64,000 bases of DNA, taken from Streptomyces sp. CG 926 (GTDB taxonomy: Bacteria; Actinomycetota; Actinomycetes; Streptomycetales; Streptomycetaceae). Position 1 is the stretch's first letter. Each line of letters starts with the position of its first letter. The DNA is taken from NCBI RefSeq assembly GCF_003148825.1, contig NZ_QGGZ01000003.1:186001-250000 (forward strand). The letters are read 5' to 3'. Both the position numbers and the translations under genes were made by a program. Shown here piece by piece: positions 25,179 through 34,716 of this stretch. The notes under the pieces are model-generated. The model saw only the letters and a program-made list of their open reading frames with translations. It had not been told where the DNA came from and did not search any database.

Positions 25179-25763
25179 CTACCCCAGCGGGTTCGCCGCG
25201 ATCCGGGTGGCCGCGCCCCCGGCCACGTACGCGGCCGCCGCGCACGTGGGCTTGCGGGCGGCCTGGTCCTCGACGAGCGCGAGGAACACGGCGCCGAAGT
25301 CGCCCCGCGGGTACGCGGTGAGGAGGTCGGCGGTGAAGGCGGGATCGAACTCGGCGAGGCGCAGGCCCGAGACGTCCGCGCTCGTACCGACCTGCAGCAG
25401 GTGGCTCTCCACGTCCTCGGCGGCGCTCACGTCGTCCCGCATGTGCAGCACGATGATCTCCTCGGCGCGCGCCCGCCGGGCCGCCGGCCAGCCCAGGCCC
25501 GCCGTCAGGACCCGTGCGACATGGCCGCCCGCCTCCTCGAAGGGCAGGGTGTGGCTGTCGAAGGGCGCGGTCAGGCCGAGGTCGTGCACCAGGGCGCTGA
25601 CGTAGAGGAGTTCCTCGTCGTACGCCAGCTCGTGCTGCTCCGCGTACCGGGCCCCGAAGGCGAAGGAGCGGACCGAGTGGTTCAGGAGGGCCGTGTCCGC
25701 GTACTCCGAGGCGATCTCGTGCGCGGCGCGGGCCGATGCGGTGTCAAGTGTCCACGTCTTCAT
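25179..25763 (-). CDS. HD-domain hydrolase
   Basis: 194 residues. HD superfamily ligands are visible as His in LLNHSVRSFAFG and His-Asp in SALVHDLGL, followed by the E-x-x-x-H segment at EEIIVLHMRDD. The layout fits cyanamide-hydratase-like HD proteins. The likely reaction is hydrolytic on a small nitrogen compound, but the substrate is not established. It follows codA with a 6-bp gap, so the two are probably in one operon; both act on nitrogenous compounds, which is suggestive only. Confidence 0.82.
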   Translation of the reverse strand: MKTWTLDTASARAAHEIASEYADTALLNHSVRSFAFGARYAEQHELAYDEELLYVSALVHDLGLTAPFDSHTLPFEEAGGHVARVLTAGLGWPAARRARAEEIIVLHMRDDVSAAEDVESHLLQVGTSADVSGLRLAEFDPAFTADLLTAYPRGDFGAVFLALVEDQAARKPTCAAAAYVAGGAATRIAANPLG

Positions 25764-25769
25764 GGGGCG

Positions 25770-27071
25770 TCAGCGTAGGCGTCGGGCGAAGTCGACCTCG
25801 GACGGCGGCTCCCCCGGCCAGTTCAGCCGGGTCGGGGCGGGCGGGGTCTCTGCGAGGACGGTGCCGCGCGAAACCACGTACCGCGGGCGGACCTGGCGGC
25901 GGATCGCTTCCTCGGGCGACGGGGCCGGGAGCAGGACGAACGAGGCGGGGGCGCCGGCGGTGATGCCGTACTCCGTCTCCGCGAGGCCGAGCACCCGCGC
26001 CGCACGCTCCGTCACCATCGAGAAGGCCAGCGGGATCTCGTCGGCCCCGGTGAGCTGGGCGGCGTACAGCCCGACGAGGGCGGTCTGCAGCGGGTTGGCG
26101 GTGCCCAGCGCGTTCCAGGGGTCCATCACGTCGTCGTGGCCGAAGGCGACGTTGACCCCGGCCGCCAGCATCTCCTTGACCTGGGTGAGGCCGCGCCGCT
26201 TGGGATAGGCGTCGAAGCGGCCTTGGAGGCCGAGGTTGGCGAAGGGGTTGGAGACCAGGTTGATGCCGGAGCGGGCGAGCAGGCGCTGGAGTTTGAAGCT
26301 GTACGCGCCGTTGTAGGAGCCCATGGCGGTCGTGTGCGAGGCCGTGGCGCGCCCCCGCAGCCCCGAGCGCAGGGCGAGGGTGGCCAGCAGCTCCACGAAG
26401 CGCGACTGTTCGTCGTCGATCTCGTCGCAGTGCGCGTCCACCCGCAGGCCGTGTTCCTCGGCCAGGGCGAAGGCCGTGTGCAGGGACGCCAGGCCGTCCT
26501 CGCGGGTGTCCTCGAAGTGCGGGATCGCGCCGACGACGTCCGCCCCGCGGGCGACGGCCTCGCGCAACAGCCCCTCGCCGCCCGGGAAGGAGACGATGCC
26601 CTCCTGCGGGAAGGCCACGATCTGCAGCGTCATGACGTCACGCACCCGGTCGCGCACCTCCAGCAACGCCTCGAGCGCGGTGAGGTCCGGGTCGGTGATG
26701 TCGCAGTGGGTCCGTACGTGCAGCACCCCGTGGGCGGCCTGCCAGCGCAGCACCTCCGTGGCCCGCGCGATCACGTCCTCGCGGGTCAGGGTCCGCTTGC
26801 GCTCGCTCCAGCAGGCGATGCCCTCCCACAGGGTGCCGGAGGCGTTTGGGCGGGGCTCGCCGACGGTCAGCGCCGTGTCGAGGTGGATGTGCGGCTCGAC
26901 GAAGGGCGGCGTGAGCAGGCCGCCGTGGGCCTCGACGAGGATGCCGGTGGCGGGCGGTTCCTTCTGGTCGTCGTACGGGATCACCCGCGCGATGCGGCCG
27001 TCCTCCGCGACCTCGACGTCGGACAGGCCGTGAGTGTGCAGCAGCCGGGCGCCCCGGACGATCATCCGCAT
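25770..27071 (-). CDS. codA: Cytosine deaminase (amidohydrolase family)
   Basis: 433 residues, very similar in motif order to E. coli CodA: PHIHLD (H61, H63), HCDEIDDEQSRF, SHTTAMGSYNGAYS, LQGRFDAYPKRRG and FGHDDVMDPW. It converts cytosine to uracil and ammonia in pyrimidine salvage. The metal ligands and catalytic Glu/Asp positions are all present. No cytosine permease (CodB) is adjacent, unlike E. coli. The neighbouring HD hydrolase follows in the same direction. Confidence 0.93.
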   Translation of the reverse strand: MRMIVRGARLLHTHGLSDVEVAEDGRIARVIPYDDQKEPPATGILVEAHGGLLTPPFVEPHIHLDTALTVGEPRPNASGTLWEGIACWSERKRTLTREDVIARATEVLRWQAAHGVLHVRTHCDITDPDLTALEALLEVRDRVRDVMTLQIVAFPQEGIVSFPGGEGLLREAVARGADVVGAIPHFEDTREDGLASLHTAFALAEEHGLRVDAHCDEIDDEQSRFVELLATLALRSGLRGRATASHTTAMGSYNGAYSFKLQRLLARSGINLVSNPFANLGLQGRFDAYPKRRGLTQVKEMLAAGVNVAFGHDDVMDPWNALGTANPLQTALVGLYAAQLTGADEIPLAFSMVTERAARVLGLAETEYGITAGAPASFVLLPAPSPEEAIRRQVRPRYVVSRGTVLAETPPAPTRLNWPGEPPSEVDFARRLR

Positions 27072-27106
27072 GACGCCAGCCTAGAGAGACATCCGGCGGA
27101 GCGGGC

Positions 27107-27274
27107 CTAGCCGCGCTTGGCCTGGGCCTTCTGCTGCATGCCGCGCGTCTTCGCGGCGGTGCTGTGCATGTCCCGGACCGCAGCCTTGGCGCGGGCCTCG
27201 GCAGCCGTGTTCTTCGCCAGCGCGCGCTCGGAGTCCTGGTGGCTGTGGTGGCCGGTGCGGGCCTTCTTGGCCAT
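27107..27274 (-). CDS. Small basic hydrophilic protein
   Basis: 55 residues starting MAKKARTGHH, rich in Lys, Arg, Ala and Gln and predicted fully helical or disordered. GAGGAGGA at a good distance upstream makes this start convincing. No family was recognised; the composition resembles small stress-associated or nucleic-acid-binding proteins, but that is only an impression. It is divergent from the S9 peptidase. Confidence 0.72.
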   Translation of the reverse strand: MAKKARTGHHSHQDSERALAKNTAAEARAKAAVRDMHSTAAKTRGMQQKAQAKRG

Positions 27275-27371
27275 GATCGTTCCTCCTCGGACGGGACGGC
27301 CGATGCGTTCCACTCTCCGCCCGTTCCCGGCGGTCGGCATCCCGAGGAGCCGTGCGGCCACAATGGGGCGC

Positions 27372-29177
27372 ATGACCAGCGACAGTGAGATGACTCCCGA
27401 CATGCCCGACTGGGAGAAGCGGTTCCGGGCACCGCGCGTCGGGCTCCCCGACTGGGCCGAGGACGCCCCGGACCGTTCGCTCTTCGTCTCCAACGCGACC
27501 GGCACCTTCGAGATCTACGCCTGGAACCGCGCCACCGGCGAGCAGCGGCAGGCCACCGACCGCCCCAACGGCACCACCGACGGCACGCTCTCCCCCGACG
27601 GCGAGTGGATCTGGTGGTTCTCCGACACCGACGGCGACGAGTTCGGCACCTGGGTGCGCCAGCCCTTCGCGGGCGGCCCCGACGTACCGGCCACCCCGGG
27701 CCTGGAGCCCTCGTACCCCGCCGGGCTGGCCATCGGGCGGGACGGGACGGCCGTCGTGGGGCGCTCCACCGACGAGGACGGCTCGACCGTGCACGTGGTC
27801 CGGCCCGACGGCTCCGCGCCCACCGTGATCTACCGACACCGGGAGTCGGCCGGCGTCGGCGACCTGTCCCGCGACGGCACCCTGGTCGCCGTCGAGCACA
27901 CCGAGCACGGCGACGCGATGCACTCCGCCCTGCGCGTCCTGACCCTGGACGGGAGCACCGTCGCCGAGCTGGACGACACCCGGGGCGGCTCCGAGGACCT
28001 GGGCCTGGAGGTCCTCGGTTTCGCCCCGGTCGCCGGCGACACCCGGCTGCTCGTCGGTCACCAGCGGCGCGGCCGCTGGGAGCCGATGGTCTGGGACGTG
28101 GCCACCGGCGCCGAGCAGGAGCTCGCGATCGACCTGCCGGGCGACGTCAGCGCCGAGTGGTACCCGGACGGGTCCGCGCTGCTGGTCGCGCACAGCTTCG
28201 AGGCGCGCAGCGAGCTGTGGCGCTACGACCTGGCCGCGCGGGAGCTCGTACGGGTGGACACGCCCCCGGGGTCGGTCTCGGGGGCCACGGCGCGGCCCGA
28301 CGGGACGGTGGAGTACCTGTGGTCCTCGGCCGCCGAGCCCTCGACGGTACGGTCCACCGCGGGCGGGATCGTGTTGGACCCGCCCGGTTTCCGGGCGCCC
28401 GGCTCGCTGCCGGTCCAGGACGTGTGGGTGGACGGCCCGGGCGGGCGGATCCACGCGCTGGCGCAGCGGCCGGCGGGCCACGGCGAGGGCCCCTTCCCGA
28501 CGATCTTCGAGATCCACGGCGGGCCGACCTGGCACGACAGCGACTCCTTCGCGTCGGCCCCGGCGGCCTGGCTGGACCACGGCTTCGCCGTGGTGCGGGT
28601 CAACTACCGGGGCTCGACGGGTTACGGCCGTGAGTGGACCGACGCCCTCAAGCACCGGGTCGGGCTGATCGAGCTGGAGGACATCGCGGCGGTCCGGGAG
28701 TGGGCGGTGGCCTCCGGCCTCGCGGACCCCGCGCGCATGGTGCTCTCGGGCGGTTCCTGGGGCGGGTACCTGACGCTGCTGGGCCTGGGCACGCAGCCCG
28801 ACGCCTGGGCCGTGGGTCTGGCCGCCGTACCGGTGGCGGACTACGTGACGGCCTACCACGACGAGATGGAGGCGCTGAAGGCGCTGGACCGCACCCTCTT
28901 CGGCGGTACGCCGCAGGAGGTCCCGGACCGGTTCGAGGCGTCCTCTCCGCTGACGTACGTGGACGCCGTGAAGGCGCCGGTGCACATCGCGGCCGGGGTG
29001 AACGACCCGCGCTGCCCGATCCGCCAGATCGACAACTACGTGGACCGGCTCGCGGCGCGCGGGGCGGTGCACGAGGTGTACCGCTACGACGCCGGGCACG
29101 GTTCGCTGGTGGTGGAGGAGCGGATCAAGCAGGTCCGGATGGAGCTGGAGTTCGCGCTGAAGCACCTGCCGCACTGA
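27372..29177 (+). CDS. S9-family prolyl oligopeptidase-like peptidase
   Basis: 601 residues from the ATG at 27372 (another ATG lies 9 bp earlier). The N-terminal ~350 residues form a beta-propeller with TolB/PD40-like repeats. The C-terminal alpha/beta-hydrolase domain carries S462 (GGSWGGY), D545 (GVNDPRCP) and H576 (DAGHGS). It cleaves short peptides, probably in the cytoplasm, since no signal peptide is seen. It is followed 43 bp later by SURF1. Confidence 0.92.
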   Translation: MTSDSEMTPDMPDWEKRFRAPRVGLPDWAEDAPDRSLFVSNATGTFEIYAWNRATGEQRQATDRPNGTTDGTLSPDGEWIWWFSDTDGDEFGTWVRQPFAGGPDVPATPGLEPSYPAGLAIGRDGTAVVGRSTDEDGSTVHVVRPDGSAPTVIYRHRESAGVGDLSRDGTLVAVEHTEHGDAMHSALRVLTLDGSTVAELDDTRGGSEDLGLEVLGFAPVAGDTRLLVGHQRRGRWEPMVWDVATGAEQELAIDLPGDVSAEWYPDGSALLVAHSFEARSELWRYDLAARELVRVDTPPGSVSGATARPDGTVEYLWSSAAEPSTVRSTAGGIVLDPPGFRAPGSLPVQDVWVDGPGGRIHALAQRPAGHGEGPFPTIFEIHGGPTWHDSDSFASAPAAWLDHGFAVVRVNYRGSTGYGREWTDALKHRVGLIELEDIAAVREWAVASGLADPARMVLSGGSWGGYLTLLGLGTQPDAWAVGLAAVPVADYVTAYHDEMEALKALDRTLFGGTPQEVPDRFEASSPLTYVDAVKAPVHIAAGVNDPRCPIRQIDNYVDRLAARGAVHEVYRYDAGHGSLVVEERIKQVRMELEFALKHLPH

Positions 29178-29220
29178 CCCTGCGGGCGGGCGACCGGTGC
29201 ACCCCCCGTACGGTGGTGGG

Positions 29221-29985
29221 GTGCACCGGTTTCTCCTGACCCCGCGCTGGTGGGGGATCAACGTCTTCGTCGCGCTCGCCGTTCCCTTCTGCCTGTACAT
29301 GGGGTCCTGGCAGCTCGGCCGGTTCGAGGATCGCGTCGACAGCCACCGGGAAGCGAACGCGCAGCAGCCCGCGGACCAGGTGGCCGCCCCTCTGGACTCG
29401 CTGCTTCCGGTCGACAAGACGACCTCCGGACGGATGGCCGCCACGGCCGGGGAGTACGGGGATCAGCTGCTGGTGCCCGAGCGGCGGCTGGACGGTGCGT
29501 CCGGGTTCTACGTGCTGACCCTGCTGAAGACCGACTCCGGCAAGGCCGTCCCCGTGGTCCGGGGTTGGCTGCCGGGGGTGGCGGATCCCGCGAAGGCGCC
29601 CGCCCCGCCGACCGGCCGGGTCGAGGTCACCGGGGCCCTGCAGTCCGCGGAGAACTCCGGGACGAAGGGGGTCCACTCCCAGGGCGGGCTGCCGGCCGGG
29701 CAGCTCGGGGTGATCGGGGCGGCCTCGCTGGTCAACATCGTCCCGTACGAGCTGTACGACGCCTGGCTGACCGTGCAGACCCCGTCGGACGGGATGACGC
29801 CGGTGCCCGCGCAGGCACCGACCGACACCGGGCTCGACCTGAAGGCCTTCCAGAACCTCGGCTACACCGGCGAGTGGTTCGTCTTCGTCGCCTTCGTGCT
29901 CTTCATGTGGTTCCGGCTCTACCGTCGTGAGGTGGAGACCATCCGCGACGCCGAAGCCGGCCTGCTGGAGCCCGCCGCGCGGTAG
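29221..29985 (+). CDS. SURF1 family cytochrome oxidase assembly protein
   Basis: 254 residues from the GTG at 29221. A first membrane helix lies at about 9-27, ending in the typical WQLGR motif, a periplasmic domain follows, and a second helix lies at about 225-243 (FVFVAFVLFMWFRLYR). SURF1 proteins help insert heme a or assemble the aa3-type oxidase. The exact step in actinobacteria is inferred. It converges with the sigma-factor operon; 29986-30132 is GC-rich without a clear hairpin. Confidence 0.9.
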   Translation: MHRFLLTPRWWGINVFVALAVPFCLYMGSWQLGRFEDRVDSHREANAQQPADQVAAPLDSLLPVDKTTSGRMAATAGEYGDQLLVPERRLDGASGFYVLTLLKTDSGKAVPVVRGWLPGVADPAKAPAPPTGRVEVTGALQSAENSGTKGVHSQGGLPAGQLGVIGAASLVNIVPYELYDAWLTVQTPSDGMTPVPAQAPTDTGLDLKAFQNLGYTGEWFVFVAFVLFMWFRLYRREVETIRDAEAGLLEPAAR

Positions 29986-30132
29986 CCGCGCGCCGTCCGG
30001 AAAAGCCCCGGCCATCACCACAACGGCCCCTGGCACGGGCTCCGAGGCGGACCCTTGCGTCAGGCCCGGCAGGCCGGGCGGCAGGCTCCGACGGCAGGTC
30101 AGGGCACCAGGGCCCGGCGCCAAGCCCCGGAT

Positions 30133-31218
30133 CTAGGACAGCGGGATCGCGCCGGTCCGGTAGACCGTTCCGCCGCAGGCCTCGGGGATCGTCGTCCGCG
30201 TGGTCGCCGCCCCCGACTGCGGGGTGTGCGAGACGGCCACTCCGGCCGGGGCCGGGGTCGCGCCCGCCTGCGGTTCGGTGCCCGTACCGCTGCCGGTACC
30301 GCCCGTGGCACCCGCCGTGTCGCCCTGCGGGGCCTTCGCGCCCGCGTCCGGATTCGCCTGCGAGCAGCTCTCCCCCGACGGCACCCACGCGAAGCGGACC
30401 TCGTACGCCGTGTTCGGCGGAAGCACCAGCGCCGAAGCGGCCGCCGCCGGGTCGGGCAGCAGCCCGCTCGCCGGATCCCCCGCCGTGTGGCCGACCACGG
30501 CGACCGCGGAGGCCGCTCCGGTCCCCGCTCCGGGCGCCGGGGCCGCCGTCACGGTGTCCTGGCCGCTGACGGCGCAGCCCTGCGCCGAGATGTTGGTGAC
30601 CCGGAAGCTGCCGTAGACCTTTCCGTCGGTCTCCGGGGATCGGGCCGAGCCCACCACCCCGAGCTGGTCGGCGCCGCATCCGGGCACTCCCGGCGCCGCC
30701 ACCGGCGGCAGCGGGCCCGAGCCCACCACCGAGCCGCCGGAACCGGCCGGTCCGGCGGCGGTCCCGGCGCCCGACGGGCCTGCCGTCAGACCGCCCACCG
30801 GGGGGCCCGCCGTGGCGCTCGGCTGCCCGGTGCCCCCACCCGAGGACGGCATCTCGCCGAAGGAGCGGGTCGACCTCGGCTGGGACCCGAAGCCGTTCTG
30901 GTGCGGATCGGAGGGCGACGCGGCGCGCCGGTCGTCCGTGGCCGAGCCGTGCCCGGCCATCGCCGGGTGGTCGGTGGCCGCGCCATCGGCGGCGGACAGG
31001 TGCAGCGCGGTCGGGATCGTCGTCCCGGCGAGCAGGACGGCCGCGGCGGCGCCGACGAGGGCGGCCCGGCGGTTACGGGTCCGGCGCGCGGGGACGGCGT
31101 CCCGTAGTCGCTCCAGCGCGTTCGCGGAGGGCTGCAGGCCCTCGACGGCCCCGCGCAGCAGGATGCGCAGCTCTTCTTCCCCGCTCGCCCCGCCCGGCGA
31201 AGTGTGGTCGTCCATCAT
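30133..31218 (-). CDS. Membrane-anchored DUF4232-like protein coupled to the sigma factor
   Basis: 361 residues. An N-terminal cytoplasmic segment of about 50 residues (EEELRILLRGAVEGLQPS...) precedes one membrane helix (about 52-70), a long Gly/Ser/Pro/Thr linker and an extracellular domain that resembles DUF4232 (GCGADQLGVVG...FRVTNISAQGC...). The four visible extracytoplasmic cysteines could form disulfides. It starts inside the sigma-factor stop (ATGA), so a regulatory partnership is likely. It lacks the zinc HxxxCxxC motif of ZAS-type anti-sigma factors, so an anti-sigma role is only an inference. Confidence 0.82.
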   Translation of the reverse strand: MMDDHTSPGGASGEEELRILLRGAVEGLQPSANALERLRDAVPARRTRNRRAALVGAAAAVLLAGTTIPTALHLSAADGAATDHPAMAGHGSATDDRRAASPSDPHQNGFGSQPRSTRSFGEMPSSGGGTGQPSATAGPPVGGLTAGPSGAGTAAGPAGSGGSVVGSGPLPPVAAPGVPGCGADQLGVVGSARSPETDGKVYGSFRVTNISAQGCAVSGQDTVTAAPAPGAGTGAASAVAVVGHTAGDPASGLLPDPAAAASALVLPPNTAYEVRFAWVPSGESCSQANPDAGAKAPQGDTAGATGGTGSGTGTEPQAGATPAPAGVAVSHTPQSGAATTRTTIPEACGGTVYRTGAIPLS

Positions 31219-32054
31219 GACTGCGCAGCCTCCATCGCCACCCGCAGCGCGGCAATGCCCCGCGATCCGTACGCCTTCACCGATCCGAGCGATATGCCGA
31301 GCGTTTCGGCGACCTGGGACTCCGTCATGTCCGCGAAGTAGCGCAGCACGAGCACCTCGCGCTGGCGGCGCTGCAGTCCACGCATCGCCTTGATCAGATC
31401 GTCGCGTTCCAGCTGGTCGTACGCGCCTTCTTCGGCGCTGGCCATGTCCGGCATCGGCTTCGAGAGCAGCTTGAGGCCGAGGATGCGGCGGCGCAGGGCG
31501 GACCGCGAGAGGTTCACGACGGTCTGGCGCAGGTACGCCAGGGTCTTCTCCCGGTCGCGGACCCGGTTCCGGGCGGAGTGCACCCGGATGAAGGCCTCCT
31601 GGACCACGTCCTCGCAGGAGGCGGTGTCGTCGAGGAGCAGCGCGGCCAGGCCCAGGAGCGAGCGGTAGTGCGCCTGGTAGGTGGCGGTGAGGTGGTCGAC
31701 GGTGGTGCCGGCCACCACCTCGGCGGCGACGGCCGTCTCATCCGTCTCGTCCGTCTCGGGCTTCCCGGTCGTCTCGGCCGTCACGGGCTTCTCAGCCGTC
31801 TCGACCATCTCGACCGTATCGGCCTTCTCCGCCTCGCCCTTGCTGCTCCCGTCCGTCTCAGCGCCGTCGCGCGGCGCGGGCACGAGGCCGCCCCTGATCG
31901 TCACGGCCGTGCGTACGGGCGCCTCTGTCGGCCCCACCGGCGGGACGGGCACGATCACGGGAAAACCGCCGCCGGGCGCACGGAGACGCCGGCGCGACGG
32001 GATGATCCCGATCTGCGCCGGACGGACGGCCGGTTCGAGCAGTGTGTCTGCCAC
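31215..32054 (-). CDS. ECF RNA polymerase sigma factor (SigE family)
   Basis: 279 residues, GTG start. The core (about 115-279) has sigma region 2 (YRSLLGLAALLLDDTASCEDVVQEAF) and region 4 (LQRRQREVLVLRYFADMTESQVAETLG), with no region 3. The first ~110 residues are unusual: a Pro/Arg-rich start followed by an acidic Thr/Glu/Lys low-complexity stretch. Such sigma factors redirect polymerase to stress or envelope genes. It is co-transcribed with the membrane protein downstream. The 171 bp upstream hold its promoter and show nothing else. Confidence 0.9.
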   Translation of the reverse strand: MADTLLEPAVRPAQIGIIPSRRRLRAPGGGFPVIVPVPPVGPTEAPVRTAVTIRGGLVPAPRDGAETDGSSKGEAEKADTVEMVETAEKPVTAETTGKPETDETDETAVAAEVVAGTTVDHLTATYQAHYRSLLGLAALLLDDTASCEDVVQEAFIRVHSARNRVRDREKTLAYLRQTVVNLSRSALRRRILGLKLLSKPMPDMASAEEGAYDQLERDDLIKAMRGLQRRQREVLVLRYFADMTESQVAETLGISLGSVKAYGSRGIAALRVAMEAAQS

Positions 32055-32225
32055 GCCGGTTGGACACGCGTCCCCCCATCAGGGTTGTACGCGCGAGGCA
32101 TCCTCACCAGCAAAATCCCTCTTGCCCTCATGCGTACCCGCTCTTCCCGATTGCCCCGTCTTTATCGAGACGGCAGTCGGGCCATCACCTTGATCAAGGG
32201 ATCAGCACCGATCCTACAAAGCGAA

Positions 32226-33299
32226 TTACGCAAATTCACCTGCGATCAGTTCCGCGATCTGTGTGGCGTTCAGCGCTGCGCCCTTGCGGAGATTGTCTGC
32301 GCACACGAAGAACTCCAGGGCGTGAGGATCGTCGAGCGAGGCCCGTACCCGGCCCACCCAGGCGGGATCCGTCCCCGCCGCGTCCACGGGGGTGGGGAAC
32401 TCCCCGGCCGCCGGGTCGTCGACGAGGACCACGCCGGGCGCGGCCTCCAGGATCTCCCGGGCGTGCGCTGCCTCGACCTCACGCTCGAACCGGGCCCGCA
32501 CGGTCAGCGAATGCCCGGTCAGCACCGGCACCTGGACGCAGGTCACCGACACCGGGAGCTGCTCCAGCTGCAGGATCCGGCGCGTCTCCCCGCGTACCGC
32601 CAGCTCGTGCGAGGACCAGCCGTCCGCGCGCAGCTCACCGGACCAGGGCACGACGTTGAGGGCGAGCGGGGCCGCGAAGGGGCCGGTGTCCTCGCCCACG
32701 GCGCGTCGTACGTCCCCGGGCTGCTCGCCCAGGGAGGTACCGGCGACCAGCGACTGCTGGCGGCGCAGTGTCTCGGATCCGGCCCGCCCGGCGGCGCTCG
32801 CGGCCTGGTACGAGGAGACGACCAGGTCGCGCAGCGCGTACTCGGAGTGCAGCGCGCCCAGGGCCGCGATCATGGTGGCGGTCACGCAGTCCGGGCCGGC
32901 GACGATGCCGCGCGGCCGGATCCGTACGGCGTGCCCGTTGACCTCGGGCACCACCAGCGGGACCTCGGGGTCCTCCCGGAAGGCGGCGGACAGGTCGATG
33001 ACGACCGCGCCGCGCGTGGTGACCACGGGGGCCCACCGGGCCGAGACGTCGGCCGGGGTGAGGAAGAGGGCGATGTCGCCCGGTCCGAGGCCGTCGAAGG
33101 CGTCCTCGGTGAGGGCGATCACCTCGGTCTCCTGCGCGCGGACGACCAGCATGCGGCCGGCCGAGCGTGCGGAGGCGATCAGACGGATCTCGCCCCAGAC
33201 GTCCGCCCGCAGGGACAGCATCCGGAGCAGGACCGAACCGACTGCACCGGTCGCCCCGACCACGGCGAGTGCCGGGCCGGAGGACCGGGTGCGGGTCAT
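32226..33299 (-). CDS. asd: Aspartate-semialdehyde dehydrogenase homologue with altered active-site motifs
   Basis: 357 residues. The NADP-binding motif GATGAVGS, R108 in SAAFRED, Q165 in SSYQAAS, H263 in LTGHSL and the C-terminal [10 protein letters not shown] motif identify the family. The enzyme would reduce aspartyl phosphate to the semialdehyde for Lys, Met and Thr synthesis. Odd points: the usual N-P-N-C active-site motif is GPDC (C138 kept), DNSSAFR is DLSAAFR, and the E-x-x-K substrate-binding pair seems to be H-E-L-A near residue 231-234. It overlaps the ask stop by 4 bp. It may be active but tuned differently, or a paralogue; a canonical asd elsewhere should be sought. Confidence 0.85.
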   Translation of the reverse strand: MTRTRSSGPALAVVGATGAVGSVLLRMLSLRADVWGEIRLIASARSAGRMLVVRAQETEVIALTEDAFDGLGPGDIALFLTPADVSARWAPVVTTRGAVVIDLSAAFREDPEVPLVVPEVNGHAVRIRPRGIVAGPDCVTATMIAALGALHSEYALRDLVVSSYQAASAAGRAGSETLRRQQSLVAGTSLGEQPGDVRRAVGEDTGPFAAPLALNVVPWSGELRADGWSSHELAVRGETRRILQLEQLPVSVTCVQVPVLTGHSLTVRARFEREVEAAHAREILEAAPGVVLVDDPAAGEFPTPVDAAGTDPAWVGRVRASLDDPHALEFFVCADNLRKGAALNATQIAELIAGEFA

Positions 33300-33817
33300 C
33301 GTCCGGTGCCTCCGTAGACGACGGCTTCGGCACTGTCGGAGTCGAGGCCGAAGGCCGTGTGCACGGCGCGGACGGCCTCGTTGACGTCGTCCTGGCGGGT
33401 GACGACCGAGATGCGGATCTCGGAGGTCGAGATCAGCTCGATGTTCACGCCCGCGTCGGACAGCGCCTGGAAGAAGGAGGCGGTGACGCCCGGGTTCGTC
33501 TTCATGCCCGCGCCGACCAGGGAGATCTTGCCGATCTGGTCGTCGTAGCGCAGGGAGTCGAAGCCGATGGCGCCCTTCGCCTTCTCCAGCGCCTCGATGG
33601 CCTTGTGACCCTCGGCCTTGGGGAGGGTGAAGGAGATGTCCGTGAGGCCCGTGGAGGCCGCGGAGACGTTCTGCACGATCATGTCGATGTTGATCTCGGC
33701 GTCCGCGATGGCACGGAAGATCGCCGCGGCCTCGCCCGGCTTGTCCGGGACACCGACGACCGTGATCTTGGCTTCGGAGACGTCGTGCGCGACTCCGGAG
33801 ATGATGGCGTGCTCCAC
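33296..33817 (-). other. Probable internal translation start for aspartokinase beta-subunit
   Basis: Inside ask, codon 252 is a GTG at 33817 (VEHAIISG...) preceded by AAGGGGA seven bases upstream. The product would be the 173-residue ACT-domain beta-subunit, as in the in-phase overlapping lysC-alpha/lysC-beta genes of Corynebacterium glutamicum, where the beta start is at the equivalent place. Inferred from sequence; not proven here. Confidence 0.65.
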
Positions 33818-34570
33818 CTGCGCGTCCCCTTGCGGATTCTCGTTGCTGACCCAGGTGCCCGGCAGTCCGGAGAAGGACGAACGGACGTGGATCGGGATGT
33901 TGTAGCGGCGCGCGTACTCGACGCAGCGGTGCAGCAGCACCTTGGAACCGGAGGCCGCGAGCTCCAGCATGTCCTCGGAGGAGATCCAGTCGATCTTCTT
34001 GGCCTTCTTCACGACGCGGGGGTCCGCGGTGAAGACGCCGTCGACATCGGTGTAGATCTCGCAGACCTCGGCGTCCAGCGCCGCGGCGAGCGCGACGGCC
34101 GTGGTGTCCGAGCCGCCCCGACCGAGGGTGGTGATGTCCTTGGAGTCCGCGGACACACCCTGGAAGCCGGCGACGATGGCGATGTTGCCCTCGTCCAGCG
34201 CGGTGCGGATCCGGCCCGGCGTGACATCGATGATGCGCGCTTTGTTGTGGACCGAGTCGGTGATCACGCCTGCCTGGCTACCGGTGAACGACTGGGCCTC
34301 GTGGCCCAGGTTTTTGATCGCCATGGCCAGCAGGGCCATGGAGATCCGCTCTCCGGCGGTCAGCAGCATGTCGAATTCACGCCCCGCAGGCATCGGAGAT
34401 ACCTGCTCGGCGAGATCGATCAGCTCGTCCGTCGTGTCGCCCATCGCGGAAACCACGACGACCACCTGGTGGCCGTTCTTCTTGGCATCCACGATCCGCT
34501 TGGCAACACGCTTGATGCCCTCGGCATCGGCTACGGAGGAGCCTCCGTACTTCTGCACGACAAGGCCCAC
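33296..34570 (-). CDS. ask: Aspartate kinase
   Basis: 424 residues from the GTG at 34570 with GAGGAG upstream. The kinase motif KYGGSSV (7-13), [20 protein letters not shown] and the C-terminal pair of ACT domains (from about 260) are intact. It makes aspartyl phosphate, the first step to Lys, Met, Thr and diaminopimelate. The ACT domains confer feedback inhibition, typically by Lys plus Thr in actinobacteria. An internal start for the regulatory beta-subunit is described separately. It is co-transcribed and overlaps by 4 bp with the asd-like gene. Confidence 0.96.
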   Translation of the reverse strand: MGLVVQKYGGSSVADAEGIKRVAKRIVDAKKNGHQVVVVVSAMGDTTDELIDLAEQVSPMPAGREFDMLLTAGERISMALLAMAIKNLGHEAQSFTGSQAGVITDSVHNKARIIDVTPGRIRTALDEGNIAIVAGFQGVSADSKDITTLGRGGSDTTAVALAAALDAEVCEIYTDVDGVFTADPRVVKKAKKIDWISSEDMLELAASGSKVLLHRCVEYARRYNIPIHVRSSFSGLPGTWVSNENPQGDAQVEHAIISGVAHDVSEAKITVVGVPDKPGEAAAIFRAIADAEINIDMIVQNVSAASTGLTDISFTLPKAEGHKAIEALEKAKGAIGFDSLRYDDQIGKISLVGAGMKTNPGVTASFFQALSDAGVNIELISTSEIRISVVTRQDDVNEAVRAVHTAFGLDSDSAEAVVYGGTGR

Positions 34571-34716
34571 GTGCGCTCCTCGCTCAGTCCGTCTCATTGC
34601 TGGTGCAGTGTAACGAGCGACCGGGATCCGACCGCCTCGTACCACATCATGAGACGAGAAGATCAGAGAATGAGTTCCCTGTTCGGCACGGTCGCCGCGC
34701 CCGCTCCAGGTGGCGC

